NCBI GenBank assembly: GCA_014380545.1
Contig: JACMJP010000527.1
Coordinates: 1-19,361 of the forward strand
DNA from: Chitinophagales bacterium
GTDB lineage: Bacteria > Bacteroidota > Bacteroidia > Chitinophagales > BACL12
Direction of reading: 5' to 3'
Length of the DNA stretch: 19,361 nucleotides
The notes under the pieces: model-generated
Seen by the model: the letters and a program-made list of their open reading frames with translations, nothing else
The model's database searches: none
What the model was told of the DNA's origin: nothing
Translations under genes and position numbers: made by a program
Shown: positions 1 to 8,486 of the stretch, piece by piece
Numbering within the stretch: position 1 is the stretch's first letter
Layout of the letters: each line of letters starts with the position of its first letter

Positions 1-2088
1 ATTGATAATGGTGGCGGATGTGTGAGAACATCTAATACTATTAACGCAGAATCTACACCTCTGCCAATAGCAATTATTGATGCAGATGGACCAACTGAAT
101 TCTGCGATGGTGGTGATGTTACATTATCAGTTGATGTAGTTGTAGATTCTTATTTATGGAGCAATGGAGCAACAACTCCAACAATCACAGTTTCTGAAAC
201 AGGAAATTACAGTGTACAATTATTTAAAAATTCATGCACAGCTATTTCTGATCCTGTCGCAATAACAGTAAATGAAAATCCTTCCGTTACAATTTCAGCT
301 TCAGGATTAACAACATTCTGTGATGGTGGTTCTGTTATTTTAACAGCACATGGCGCTGATTCTTATGTGTGGAGCAATGGCGAGACAACTCAATCAATTA
401 CTGTTGATGCTTCAGGAAGTTTCTCAGTGGTAGGAACAACTGATGCAGGTTGCGTAGGCGTATCATTAGCTATGAGTGTTACAGAAAACGCAAACCCAAC
501 TGCAGGAATTTCTGCTGATGGACCAACTACATTTTGTACAGGTGGTTCAGTCAATTTAACTGCAACTGGTGGAACAAGTTATTTATGGAGTAATGGTGCA
601 ACAACTGCAACAATTAATGTTACAGCAGGCGGAGATTATTCTGTTACTGCATTTAATGCAGCAAGCTGCAGCGATGAAAGTTCAACAATTTCTGTAACAG
701 TTGAAGTTTGTGGTTCAGTTTCTATTTCTGCTGACGGAGCAACTGAATTTTGCGAAGGAGGAAGTGTTATGCTTACTTCAAGTGAAGCATCAGGAAACGA
801 ATGGAATACCGGAGAAACAACACAATCAATCACAGTTTCAGAAAGCGGTGATTATTATGTTGTAAATGGTGAAAATACATCTAATACAATCTCAGTAACT
901 GTAAATGCAAGCCCTGATGCATCAATTTCTGCAGATGGTGATACTGAATTTTGCGAAGGCGGTTCTGTAAATATTAATGCTGTTGCAGGATACGATACTT
1001 ATTTATGGAGTGACGGCTCGACAGGCTCCTCTACTACGGCATCTGAAAGCGGAAATTATTCAGTAATGATCACTGATAATGGATGTATTTCTGAATCATC
1101 ATCAATTGAAGTTACTGAAAACAGTAATCCTGAACCAACTATTTCTGCAGATGGATCAACATCATTCTGCGAAGGGTCTGTGAATTTAAATGTTGACGGA
1201 ACTTATGCTTCTTACTTATGGAGCACTGGCTCAACTGATGCTTCAATCAATGTAACTGAAGCAGGAAGTTATTCTGCAATGGTAACAGATGCAAACGGAT
1301 GTTCAGGAAGTTCAAATACAATTGAGGTAACTTCAGGTACAGCTCCAACTGTATCAGCTGCAGTTGTTGGAAGTAATAGAATTTGCTATAATGGTTCCGT
1401 TGAATTATCAGCAACTGCATCAGGCGGAAGCTTACAGTGGTACCGTTTCGGAACACCGGTAGCAGGTGAAACAGGCTCAACATTAATTACAAGTGTACCT
1501 GGCATGTATACATGCGTTGCAACAGATGGTGAATGTTCAACAACATCAAACTCAGTTGCTATTAAATCTGCTAAAGTGTTAAATATTTCACCGGAAGGAA
1601 CACTCACAGTGTGCCCGGGAAGCAGCATCACATTAGAAATATCAGTATTAGAATATCCGGCCACATTCCAGTGGTATAAAGGACCAGTTGCTGTCATCGG
1701 TGCAACATCAAATACATATACTGTAACTGATCCGGGTAAATACTATTGTATTGTTTCAAGAGCCGGCTGCGACAGGATAACAGAAAAGGTAAATGTTATC
1801 AATAGTTGCCGTACAGACGAAGTATCTTCCACTCATTCAATGGAAGTTTATCCGAATCCTTCAATTGATAATTTCACTGTAGAATATAACAGTTATTCAG
1901 ACGGTAATGTGATGATGCGCATTACTGACATTACAGGAAAAATCCATTTGGAAGAAAATGTTTATATGTTTACAGGTGCAAACACTATTGATTACTCCAC
2001 TAATCAATTACCATCAGGTGTTTACCTGTTATCAATCACAAACATGAAAAACGAAAGAACACAAATAAAGTTGGTGATTGAAAAATAG
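1..2088 (+). CDS. Repeat-rich T9SS-secreted surface protein, 5' end missing
   Basis: The reading frame is open from base 1, so the N-terminus and any signal peptide lie outside the window; the GTG at 22 is not a credible start. The visible 695 residues hold six imperfect repeats of about 72 residues, each starting like ISADGxTEFCEGG and containing YLWSNG and a later SGNYSV strand. Two Ig-like modules follow that have QWY instead of LWS (starting near 1360 and 1585). The C-terminus, from EVYPNPS (near 1846) to the end, is a T9SS type A sorting domain with GVYLL and a basic, Lys-ending tail. Known for this domain type: export across the outer membrane by T9SS and attachment to the cell surface. 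Inferred: an adhesin or stalk built of beta-sandwich modules; no catalytic domain is visible. The ligand is unknown. An intrinsic terminator follows 20 bp after the stop. Confidence 0.85.
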   Translation: MDNGGGCVRTSNTINAESTPLPIAIIDADGPTEFCDGGDVTLSVDVVVDSYLWSNGATTPTITVSETGNYSVQLFKNSCTAISDPVAITVNENPSVTISASGLTTFCDGGSVILTAHGADSYVWSNGETTQSITVDASGSFSVVGTTDAGCVGVSLAMSVTENANPTAGISADGPTTFCTGGSVNLTATGGTSYLWSNGATTATINVTAGGDYSVTAFNAASCSDESSTISVTVEVCGSVSISADGATEFCEGGSVMLTSSEASGNEWNTGETTQSITVSESGDYYVVNGENTSNTISVTVNASPDASISADGDTEFCEGGSVNINAVAGYDTYLWSDGSTGSSTTASESGNYSVMITDNGCISESSSIEVTENSNPEPTISADGSTSFCEGSVNLNVDGTYASYLWSTGSTDASINVTEAGSYSAMVTDANGCSGSSNTIEVTSGTAPTVSAAVVGSNRICYNGSVELSATASGGSLQWYRFGTPVAGETGSTLITSVPGMYTCVATDGECSTTSNSVAIKSAKVLNISPEGTLTVCPGSSITLEISVLEYPATFQWYKGPVAVIGATSNTYTVTDPGKYYCIVSRAGCDRITEKVNVINSCRTDEVSSTHSMEVYPNPSIDNFTVEYNSYSDGNVMMRITDITGKIHLEENVYMFTGANTIDYSTNQLPSGVYLLSITNMKNERTQIKLVIEK
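70..1359 (+). repeat. Six in-frame repeats of about 216 bp
   Basis: Unit starts near 70, 292, 508, 724, 925 and 1141, so the period is mostly 216 bp (72 codons), with one shorter unit (201 bp). Each unit encodes the SADG/FCEGG/LWSNG pattern. The copies have diverged at DNA level and are not identical. Two more distant Ig-like units continue to about 1800. The repeat array may extend to the left of the window. Confidence 0.8.
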
Positions 2089-2108
2089 GTTTATATTATC
2101 ATGAACCA

Positions 2109-2139
2109 GGCTCTCCCGTTTATCGGGAGAGCCTTTTTT
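2109..2139 (+). terminator. Intrinsic terminator of the repeat-rich surface protein
   Basis: A perfect 10-bp stem GGCTCTCCCG / CGGGAGAGCC (2109-2118 with 2124-2133) with a 5-nt loop is followed directly by six T residues (2134-2139). On the minus strand no T-run follows the stem, so it serves the plus-strand gene that ends at 2088. Confidence 0.93.
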
Positions 2140-2158
2140 GTTTTAACACTTGTGGAAT

Positions 2159-4063
2159 TTAATTACACAGTATCTGCCGGGTAATTGTATCATCTTTTGT
2201 TGAAAGAATTAATTGAAAAACCCCTTTTGCTGGAATTAATACCGGTAAATTATTATTGCCTGCATTTAATTGAATGTATTCTGATAAAATTGTTTGACCG
2301 AATTGATTTAATAAACTCATTGTAAGGTTTTGTTTTTCCGCACTCCGATAAGAAACAGTTATAATTCCCTCAGTTGGATTTGGATAAATGGCAACTACTG
2401 ACGTTTGAGCATTTGAAATTGTAATGGTTTTCGAATATGAAATCTCCCCATTTGCATTTACCTGTTTTAAACGATAATAATTATTACCGTAAAATGGCTT
2501 ATCATCATTAAATTTGAAATCTTTTATTGAACCTGCTTCAATTGTTCCTGAAACATAACCTACCGGAATATAATCCTTTGTGTTTTCTGATCGCTGAATT
2601 TCAAAATGATCAACATTGTCTTCTGAAACTACAGACCATTGTAAAATATTTTGAGCCTCTGAATAATATCCGCTGAATGATGTTATGTGAACACTTAAAT
2701 AAATAATGGGCTCGCAACTAATAGTCGCTGTTCCACCAAAAGATATCGTAAATCCCTCTGAACTGGTTGAATAATTATCAACCATTACAATATAAATCTC
2801 ATCCTGCAGCACATCCATGTCCTGCACCCACTGATTACCTGAATAATCTTCATAATCATCGTACTCCACCCCGTTTAAAGTAGAATTTATTCCTGTATTT
2901 TCATCTCCGCTGCCAAGTGCAAAAGAACATTTAAGCGGTTCTATCATACTATAACAATCCGGATTTGGACCATACACTGCAAAATCGTAGTCATCTGTAG
3001 CAAGAGGGTCAATTGTAAATTGAAATGTACCGTCAGTGGAAAACTGAAAAATATACCATGCGGGTTGATTTTCATTTGATGTGAGACAACCGTGATTTGA
3101 ATCGTTAAGGTCATCCACACAGCCAATATCAAGTGAGTTATCATCAAATGATGCTGTTGAACAAAACTGGATAGCTTTTATGCAATCATTATTTTCATAG
3201 GGCTGAATATATGCGCATAATGTGAACGTTCCTGTTCCTCCACCATGTTTCCAGATACGAACCCAAAGTGTATCACCCGGAACGCCACAGGCACTTATAG
3301 ATGGCATTGTCCCTTTCCCGCTATCATCATCACATCCTTGCAGGCTTAATGATGAACATGTTCCTGAGTATACTGACATTGCCGCATCACTCATAGTAGA
3401 TGATTCAGTCTCTATATTTACTTCGCCCGATTCAGGAATAATTAATTTATACCAAACATCGCTTCCAGTATAAGAACCACAACCGGGGTTAGCCTCTGTT
3501 GATGACGTTGCATATAAATTATCTTCTGCTTGTAAAATACAGGTATCTCCCACAGTTATATATTCTGCGGAGCATGCTTCATCATTTGCAGGCGGTGGAC
3601 CTATTGGCGGAGCATAGGCACAAATATTAAATGATCCGAAACCGCTTGAAAATTTCCAGAAACGCAAATACACTGTTGATCCGGCGGTGAGTCCTGCTAC
3701 ATCTAAATAAGGCATGTTACTGGCGCCGGGCATATCATTATCATCACACTCTATTAAAGTTAATGAAGAACAATCTCCAGAATAAAGAGCCATTGCTCCA
3801 TTTGTCATAGTACCTGATGTAGATTCAATTATAATATTTCCTGATGCCGGAACTGTGAGTGTAAACCACACATCTCTGCCGGTGTACGAACCACAACCAG
3901 GTGCCGGAACTCCGCTTGTATTTGTTGATCCGGATGTGCTTGCACTGGTTAATGTACACGAATCACCAACTGATAGCACAGTTGCGCTGCAGGGGTTATC
4001 ACTTTGTGCAGATAGCTGAATGTTTGCATATAAACATGCTATGATGAGTATATAATTTTTCAT
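2159..4063 (-). CDS. T9SS-sorted multidomain surface protein
   Basis: This is a 634-residue protein. Residues 1-19 form a signal peptide ending LSA before Gln20. Two homologous domains follow (about 25-150 and 160-290), both carrying PGCGSYTGxDVW, a C-S-S-L segment, C-D-D and an ending like FxxCAY; they resemble PPC/CUB-like beta-sandwiches. A third domain (about 295-455) begins NNDCIKAIQFC and contains WYIFQF and DYDFAVYGP, a pattern often seen in Bacteroidota surface proteins. A fibronectin-like stretch (ILQWSVVSEDNVDHFEIQRS, about 475-555) precedes the type A sorting domain with IYPNP near 560. The Cys-rich pairs suggest disulfides in the exported protein. No catalytic residues are recognisable. 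The start codon lies 20 bp after the stop of the upstream small secreted gene, so the two are probably co-transcribed. Adhesin or matrix-binding roles are inference. Confidence 0.88.
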   Translation of the reverse strand: MKNYILIIACLYANIQLSAQSDNPCSATVLSVGDSCTLTSASTSGSTNTSGVPAPGCGSYTGRDVWFTLTVPASGNIIIESTSGTMTNGAMALYSGDCSSLTLIECDDNDMPGASNMPYLDVAGLTAGSTVYLRFWKFSSGFGSFNICAYAPPIGPPPANDEACSAEYITVGDTCILQAEDNLYATSSTEANPGCGSYTGSDVWYKLIIPESGEVNIETESSTMSDAAMSVYSGTCSSLSLQGCDDDSGKGTMPSISACGVPGDTLWVRIWKHGGGTGTFTLCAYIQPYENNDCIKAIQFCSTASFDDNSLDIGCVDDLNDSNHGCLTSNENQPAWYIFQFSTDGTFQFTIDPLATDDYDFAVYGPNPDCYSMIEPLKCSFALGSGDENTGINSTLNGVEYDDYEDYSGNQWVQDMDVLQDEIYIVMVDNYSTSSEGFTISFGGTATISCEPIIYLSVHITSFSGYYSEAQNILQWSVVSEDNVDHFEIQRSENTKDYIPVGYVSGTIEAGSIKDFKFNDDKPFYGNNYYRLKQVNANGEISYSKTITISNAQTSVVAIYPNPTEGIITVSYRSAEKQNLTMSLLNQFGQTILSEYIQLNAGNNNLPVLIPAKGVFQLILSTKDDTITRQILCN

Positions 4064-4083
4064 GTTTAATAGGTTTAGTGAAA

Positions 4084-4392
4084 TTATTTTTTACCGTCTG
4101 TGTAAAAACCGGTTGCTTCAGAAACTGTAAAGGCCCCCAGTTTATACCCGTTCACAAATGACTTTTCAGCAAAAACAGTTTTGAGAATTCTTGTTTCAGA
4201 CCATATTGAGAATAGACCCGTAGCAGGATCATACCGGGGTTGCTTATCAAATATCTTTGTCATGTATGCTGTAGCAATTTTTGCATCACCAGTAGTAAGA
4301 ATATTTTCTAATTGAAATTGATAATGATAGTGCTGGGCTTTTGCACAAATGCAAGAAAATACAGCAATTGCAGTAAGTAATGATCTTATCAT
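4084..4392 (-). CDS. Small secreted protein of unknown function
   Basis: This is a 102-residue protein. Its first 19 residues (MIRSLLTAIAVFSCICAKA before Gln20) form a convincing Sec signal peptide, giving a mature protein of about 83 residues. The mature part contains YHYQFQLENI near its start, then TGDAKIATAYMTKIFD and RYDPATGLFSIWSE, and ends in DGKK. I do not recognise a family. The pattern (a residue pair of secreted protein and short alpha/beta segment) would suit a periplasmic or surface accessory protein. It has no T9SS sorting domain. It lies 20 bp upstream of the 634-residue surface protein on the same strand and is probably the first gene of that unit. A short dyad (4404-4420) lies in its 5' flank. 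Confidence 0.75.
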   Translation of the reverse strand: MIRSLLTAIAVFSCICAKAQHYHYQFQLENILTTGDAKIATAYMTKIFDKQPRYDPATGLFSIWSETRILKTVFAEKSFVNGYKLGAFTVSEATGFYTDGKK

Positions 4393-4403
4393 AGTTATGC
4401 TTT

Positions 4404-4420
4404 TATAGTGTGAAACTATA
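4404..4420. repeat. Short dyad TATAGT-5-ACTATA
   Basis: A perfect 6-bp inverted repeat with the 5-nt centre GTGAA lies 12 bp upstream of the minus-strand start at 4392. Its position would suit an operator or a leader hairpin. Its short length also allows chance. Confidence 0.4.
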
Positions 4421-4493
4421 CCTGGTAAATCCGATAAAACAGACTCACGAATTTTGAGCAGTGTTTCAATAGGGCAAGTGTGTGATTTTGAGT

Positions 4494-4526
4494 TTACCTG
4501 TTTACACTGGCTTAATAAACAGGTAA
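4494..4526. repeat. 11-bp perfect inverted repeat in the intergenic region
   Basis: TTACCTGTTTA (4494-4504) and TAAACAGGTAA (4516-4526) are perfect reverse complements around an 11-nt centre. No T-run follows on either strand, so it is not a standard intrinsic terminator. It could be a regulator-binding dyad or an RNA hairpin in a leader. Confidence 0.7.
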
Positions 4527-4866
4527 TGATGTAAAATTATTTATACAATTGATTTTAATATAAACTGAATTTTATACAATGTGACGACTGCTTAATTAAA
4601 TTTCGGGATTTAATTTATTTCTAAAAACCTGCTATTTTGTAACACACCTGATGGGGATATTTATAAAACTTTTAATACATTACAATAGTGCAACATATTA
4701 TAAAACATCAAGGTTATTGGGTTTCCTAAAAATAATAATGACACTTTTTTTACGGTAATGTTTTCTGCTTTATACCACAATACTTACCTGGGCGTTACTA
4801 ACTACTTGTTGCAGATTTATAACTTGGCACCTGCCTGCAGCAGACAGACAGCAATAAAAAAAATTC

Positions 4867-5598
4867 GTGATAGCAATTTTCAGAAAAGAAATAAATGTTT
4901 TTTTCAGTTCACTGATAGGTTATATAGCTATTACCATTTTTTTGGTGACAAACGGATTAGTAAGCTGGATATTTCCTGATACAAATATTTTTGACGGAGG
5001 GTATGCAGTACTTGATACATTTTTTACCTGGGCACCGTGGATATTTTTATTTCTTATCCCTTCCATAACTATGCGTTCATTTGCTGAGGAAAAAAATGCA
5101 GGCACAATAGAATTTCTTGCAACAAGACCTGTAACTGATATGCAAATTATTCTTGGGAAATATTTTGCTGCATGCGTATTGGTGTTATTTTCAATTTTAC
5201 CAACCGTATTATATTATTTTACGATCAGGGAAATTGCTTCACCAAAAGGAAATGTTGATACGGGTGGCATGATCGGTTCATACATCGGTTTATTTTTATT
5301 GGGATGCACATTTGTTGCCATCGCTTTATTTACATCATCAATAAGTAATAACCAGATCATAGCGTTTATCACCGGCATGTTTGCATGTTTCTTTTTTCAT
5401 TATGCCTTTGATTCAATAGCACAAATACCTGTATTTATTGGAAGCGGTGATAAAATATTTAATGCTATTAGCCTCAATCAGCATTATCAGAATATAAGCA
5501 AAGGATATATTGATGCAAGAGATGTAATTTATTTTATAAGTTTTATTCTGGTCTTTTTATTTATGACAAGAACAAGCCTGGGCAGCAGGAAATGGTAG
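4867..5598 (+). CDS. gldF: GldF, ABC-transporter permease for gliding/T9SS
   Basis: This is a 243-residue polytopic membrane protein with about six hydrophobic segments, the usual size and shape for GldF. The N-terminus MIAIFRKEINVFFSSLIGYI matches the family's usual start. Residues 74-82 (EEKNAGTIE) form the cytoplasmic coupling segment typical of ABC-2 permeases. GTG at 4867 is chosen because an in-frame TAA lies at 4855-4857 and no other start codon is available between them. Known: GldF and GldG form the membrane part of an ABC transporter with the ATPase GldA, needed for gliding in Flavobacterium johnsoniae; the substrate is not established. gldA is not in this window. gldG follows 67 bp downstream on the same strand. 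Confidence 0.93.
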   Translation: MIAIFRKEINVFFSSLIGYIAITIFLVTNGLVSWIFPDTNIFDGGYAVLDTFFTWAPWIFLFLIPSITMRSFAEEKNAGTIEFLATRPVTDMQIILGKYFAACVLVLFSILPTVLYYFTIREIASPKGNVDTGGMIGSYIGLFLLGCTFVAIALFTSSISNNQIIAFITGMFACFFFHYAFDSIAQIPVFIGSGDKIFNAISLNQHYQNISKGYIDARDVIYFISFILVFLFMTRTSLGSRKW

Positions 5599-5665
5599 AT
5601 CGGCTAATGGGTTAATAATAAGTCGTTTTAGAATAATTAAAGTTTTATTTTTTTTGAATTTAAAA

Positions 5666-7369
5666 ATGGAAGCAAAACAACAATATAACAAAAACAGGCG
5701 CAGATCAATGCTGCAATTGCTGCTTGTTATTGCTATAGTTGTATTATTAAATATATTATTGTCATCGTTCTTTTATCGTATTGATCTTACGGAAGAAAAA
5801 AGATATTCGCTCAGCGAACCAACAAAGGACTTGCTTGAACAAACAGATGATATTGTTTATATAAAAATTTATTTAGACGGGGATCTTACTCCGAATTTAA
5901 AAAAACTGCAACAATCAACAGTTGAAATAATTAATCAATTCCGTAATTACGGGAAAGATAATATTCAATACGAAATTATTAATCCTTTTGAACAGGCTGA
6001 TGAACAGAACCTCGGAAAATATTTAAAAGATCTTGAATTGGAAGGAGTGTATTCCATTCCATTCGGTGAAACACAAAAAGAACAATCGTCAAGATCATTT
6101 TTATTTCCGTATGCAACAATTACATACCATGACAGGGCAATGAGCGTTTCATTATTAGATCAGCTGCAACCACTTTCACCAATGTATGATGCAAGTGTTG
6201 CAATTTCTTTACTGGAATATAAATTCACAAAAGGCATTCGTTTATTAACTACAGACGTAAAACCCAAAATTGCATTTATTGAAGGGCACAATGAGTTGGA
6301 TACAATGGAAGTACAGGATATTGCAATTTCATTAAATGAATTATATGAAGTATTCAGGTATGACCTGCCGAATTCTGATTTTATAGATACAACTTATAAA
6401 ACAATTATTGTTGCAAAACCAAGAAACACTTTCAGTGATGCTGATAAATATAAAATTGATCAGTATATCATGTATGGGGGTTCTGTATTATGGTTAATTG
6501 ATCCGGTGATGGCAGAATTTGACAGCCTGAGAAATGGCGGTGAATTTATGACCTATGATTATCCGCTGAATATCATGGATCAGTTAATTCAATACGGTGC
6601 AAGAATAAATAACAATATTATACAGGATAAGCAGGCGACAAAAATAAAAGTGCCTTATGCAAATACATTTAATGACCGTCCCTGGATATATAATCCCGTT
6701 CTTACGAATTTTAATAAACAAAGCCCCATCGTAAAAAATGTAGATGCAATAGAAGGAAAATTTGTTAGTACAGTTGATACAACACAGGTTCCGGGAATTA
6801 CCAAAACAGTTTTAATTTCCACAAGTAATTTAAGCAGGTATTTAACAAACCCTGCAAGAATTAGTTATAATGTTGTACAATATGTTCCAACAGATACACA
6901 AATGAATAAACCGAACTTGCCGGTTGCAATTTTGCTGGAAGGAAAATTTCCGAGTGCATTTAAAGCAAGACAACAAACTGCAAGAGAGATGATGCAAAAC
7001 AGGATTGGCAATGGCATATTTAAGGAAGAAAGTGTTGGAGCAAAACAAATTTTTATTGGTGATGGAGATATGATCCGGAACTATGTGGATGCAAAAGGGC
7101 AGATATATCCGCTTGGTGCAAACAATGTTGAGCAATATGTTTTCGGCAATAAAGATTTTCTTATGAATTGTATTGAATATTTATGCGATAATACCGGCAT
7201 GATGGAAACCCGTGCAAAAGAGATTAAACTACGCCCTATTAATGAAGCAGCAGCAAATGAAAATCGTATTCAGTGGCAGCTAATTAATATTGCTGCGCCC
7301 GTGATATTAATTTATTTGTTTAGTGGAATATATAATTACATACGCAGCCGGAAATACACCACAGATTAA
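5666..7369 (+). CDS. gldG: GldG, substrate-binding-like ABC-transporter component
   Basis: This is a 567-residue protein. One TM helix (about 15-37) is followed by the characteristic FFYRIDLTEEKRYSLSEPTK, a large extracytoplasmic region with KIAFIEGHNE (GHNE at 207-210, the family's GHGE-like motif), and a second TM near the C-terminus (about 543-562) with a short basic tail. The topology is that of GldG, which works with GldF. I chose ATG at 5666; a TTG four codons upstream (5654) is possible but less likely. It lies between gldF and a DUF4340 gene on the same strand. Function in gliding or T9SS is known for F. johnsoniae GldG; whether this organism glides cannot be read from the window. Confidence 0.93.
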   Translation: MEAKQQYNKNRRRSMLQLLLVIAIVVLLNILLSSFFYRIDLTEEKRYSLSEPTKDLLEQTDDIVYIKIYLDGDLTPNLKKLQQSTVEIINQFRNYGKDNIQYEIINPFEQADEQNLGKYLKDLELEGVYSIPFGETQKEQSSRSFLFPYATITYHDRAMSVSLLDQLQPLSPMYDASVAISLLEYKFTKGIRLLTTDVKPKIAFIEGHNELDTMEVQDIAISLNELYEVFRYDLPNSDFIDTTYKTIIVAKPRNTFSDADKYKIDQYIMYGGSVLWLIDPVMAEFDSLRNGGEFMTYDYPLNIMDQLIQYGARINNNIIQDKQATKIKVPYANTFNDRPWIYNPVLTNFNKQSPIVKNVDAIEGKFVSTVDTTQVPGITKTVLISTSNLSRYLTNPARISYNVVQYVPTDTQMNKPNLPVAILLEGKFPSAFKARQQTAREMMQNRIGNGIFKEESVGAKQIFIGDGDMIRNYVDAKGQIYPLGANNVEQYVFGNKDFLMNCIEYLCDNTGMMETRAKEIKLRPINEAAANENRIQWQLINIAAPVILIYLFSGIYNYIRSRKYTTD

Positions 7370-7425
7370 TATAATTAACGGAAAAACGGATAAAAAAAGT
7401 TTAATGTTATTTTGAATCATAGTAT

Positions 7426-8478
7426 ATGAAAAAAAATTTGATCTATTTTTCGGTTGTTATAATCCTTGCATTGTTGGCGTATTTTTTTGTGTTTAATAAA
7501 AGAGAAGGAAGTTATAAAGCAGCAGACTCTGAATTTGCTGTTACAGACACAAATACGATAGGCAAAATATTTATCGCAGACATGCGGGGCGATAAAATAA
7601 CCCTGGAAAGAAAAGAAGATCACTGGATAGTAAATGATATTACAAAGGCAAGACCTGAATCCATTGTAACTTTATTAAGAACAATCGCACAAATAAAAGT
7701 TGATATACCTGTTGCGAACACAATGCGTAATTCGGTGATAAAAAATATGGCTGCAGAAAATATTAAAGTGGAAATTTATAATTTGGAAAATAAAAAAATA
7801 CGCTCTTATTACGTTGGTAAACCAAATATAAATTACAAAGGAAATTTTCTTTTAATGGACGAAAGTGATGTTCCATTCATTGTAAATATCCCGGGATATG
7901 ACGGAATTATTTCCACAAGATATACAACGGATATCATGGAATGGAAAAGCCGGAATATTTTTAATGATGCAATTAACACTATTACCGAAATTACAGTACA
8001 ATATCCAAAAATACCTGATTCATCTTTCACCATTCTAAAAAACACCGAAGGAGCATTTGCGTTGCAGGGCAGAACAGGATTTAATCCTGAAATAACAAAA
8101 TATTTTGCGTCGCAATTTAAAAACGTTAACTGCGAAAATTATATTATTGATAATTATAAGCTTGACTCGTTAAAACTGCAACAACCTGTTTGCATCATTT
8201 CCACAAAGAATACAGCAGGTGAAACACATGCCATAAAAATTTATTACCGACCGGTTACTTACAGAACCAAATTGCAATTTACTTACGAAGGCGAAGAAAT
8301 AAATTTCGACCTGGACAAATTTTATGGACTTATGCATGAGGATAATGATCTTGCTGTTATACAAAATTTTGTATTCGGGAAATTCCTTGTTGGGCCTAAT
8401 TATTTTTACAGGCAAAGACCAACCAATAAAAATGTTTTGATTGATGCGATGATGGAAGATGCGAGGAAGAAAAAATAA
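7426..8478 (+). CDS. DUF4340-family membrane-anchored protein
   Basis: This is a 350-residue protein. A single N-terminal TM (about 5-22, after a KKN start) anchors an extracytoplasmic region. The stretch TDTNTIGKIFIADMRGDKI followed by LERKEDHWIVND (about 40-72) is typical of the DUF4340 family, which I know chiefly from genes beside GldG-like ABC-transporter components. It lies 56 bp after gldG on the same strand, so co-transcription is likely. No catalytic residues are evident. Inferred: a third, non-ATPase component of the GldFG-type transporter. It converges with the next gene, leaving only 8 bp and no visible terminator. Confidence 0.82.
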   Translation: MKKNLIYFSVVIILALLAYFFVFNKREGSYKAADSEFAVTDTNTIGKIFIADMRGDKITLERKEDHWIVNDITKARPESIVTLLRTIAQIKVDIPVANTMRNSVIKNMAAENIKVEIYNLENKKIRSYYVGKPNINYKGNFLLMDESDVPFIVNIPGYDGIISTRYTTDIMEWKSRNIFNDAINTITEITVQYPKIPDSSFTILKNTEGAFALQGRTGFNPEITKYFASQFKNVNCENYIIDNYKLDSLKLQQPVCIISTKNTAGETHAIKIYYRPVTYRTKLQFTYEGEEINFDLDKFYGLMHEDNDLAVIQNFVFGKFLVGPNYFYRQRPTNKNVLIDAMMEDARKKK

Positions 8479-8486
8479 ATTTAAAA

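Larger units (their letters stand above)
4393..4866. other. Gene-free divergent intergenic region (474 bp)
   Basis: This region separates the minus-strand secreted-protein unit from gldF. It must hold both promoters, but no perfect TAnnTTTG box is visible in either direction; the nearest plus-strand match is TAACTTGG at 4820-4827, with one mismatch. Two dyads are present (4404-4420 and 4494-4526). A 73-codon open frame at 4758-4979 overlaps gldF in another frame and shows no protein-like features. Confidence 0.6.

Noticed and set aside
2109..2139. Bidirectional terminator for both converging genes
   Set aside because: The T-run is present only on the plus-strand side; read on the minus strand the stem is followed by TGGTTCAT.
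4820..4827. TAACTTGG as the gldF -7 box
   Set aside because: It has one mismatch at a conserved T and no TTG at the right distance; not strong enough to list as a promoter.
4758..4979. 73-codon open frame upstream of and overlapping gldF
   Set aside because: It overlaps gldF in another frame, and its composition shows no protein-like pattern; the gldF frame is clearly the coding one from 4867.
7408..7414. Separate promoter for the DUF4340 gene (TATTTTG)
   Set aside because: It is one base short of TAnnTTTG, and the gene is close behind gldG on the same strand, so co-transcription is simpler.
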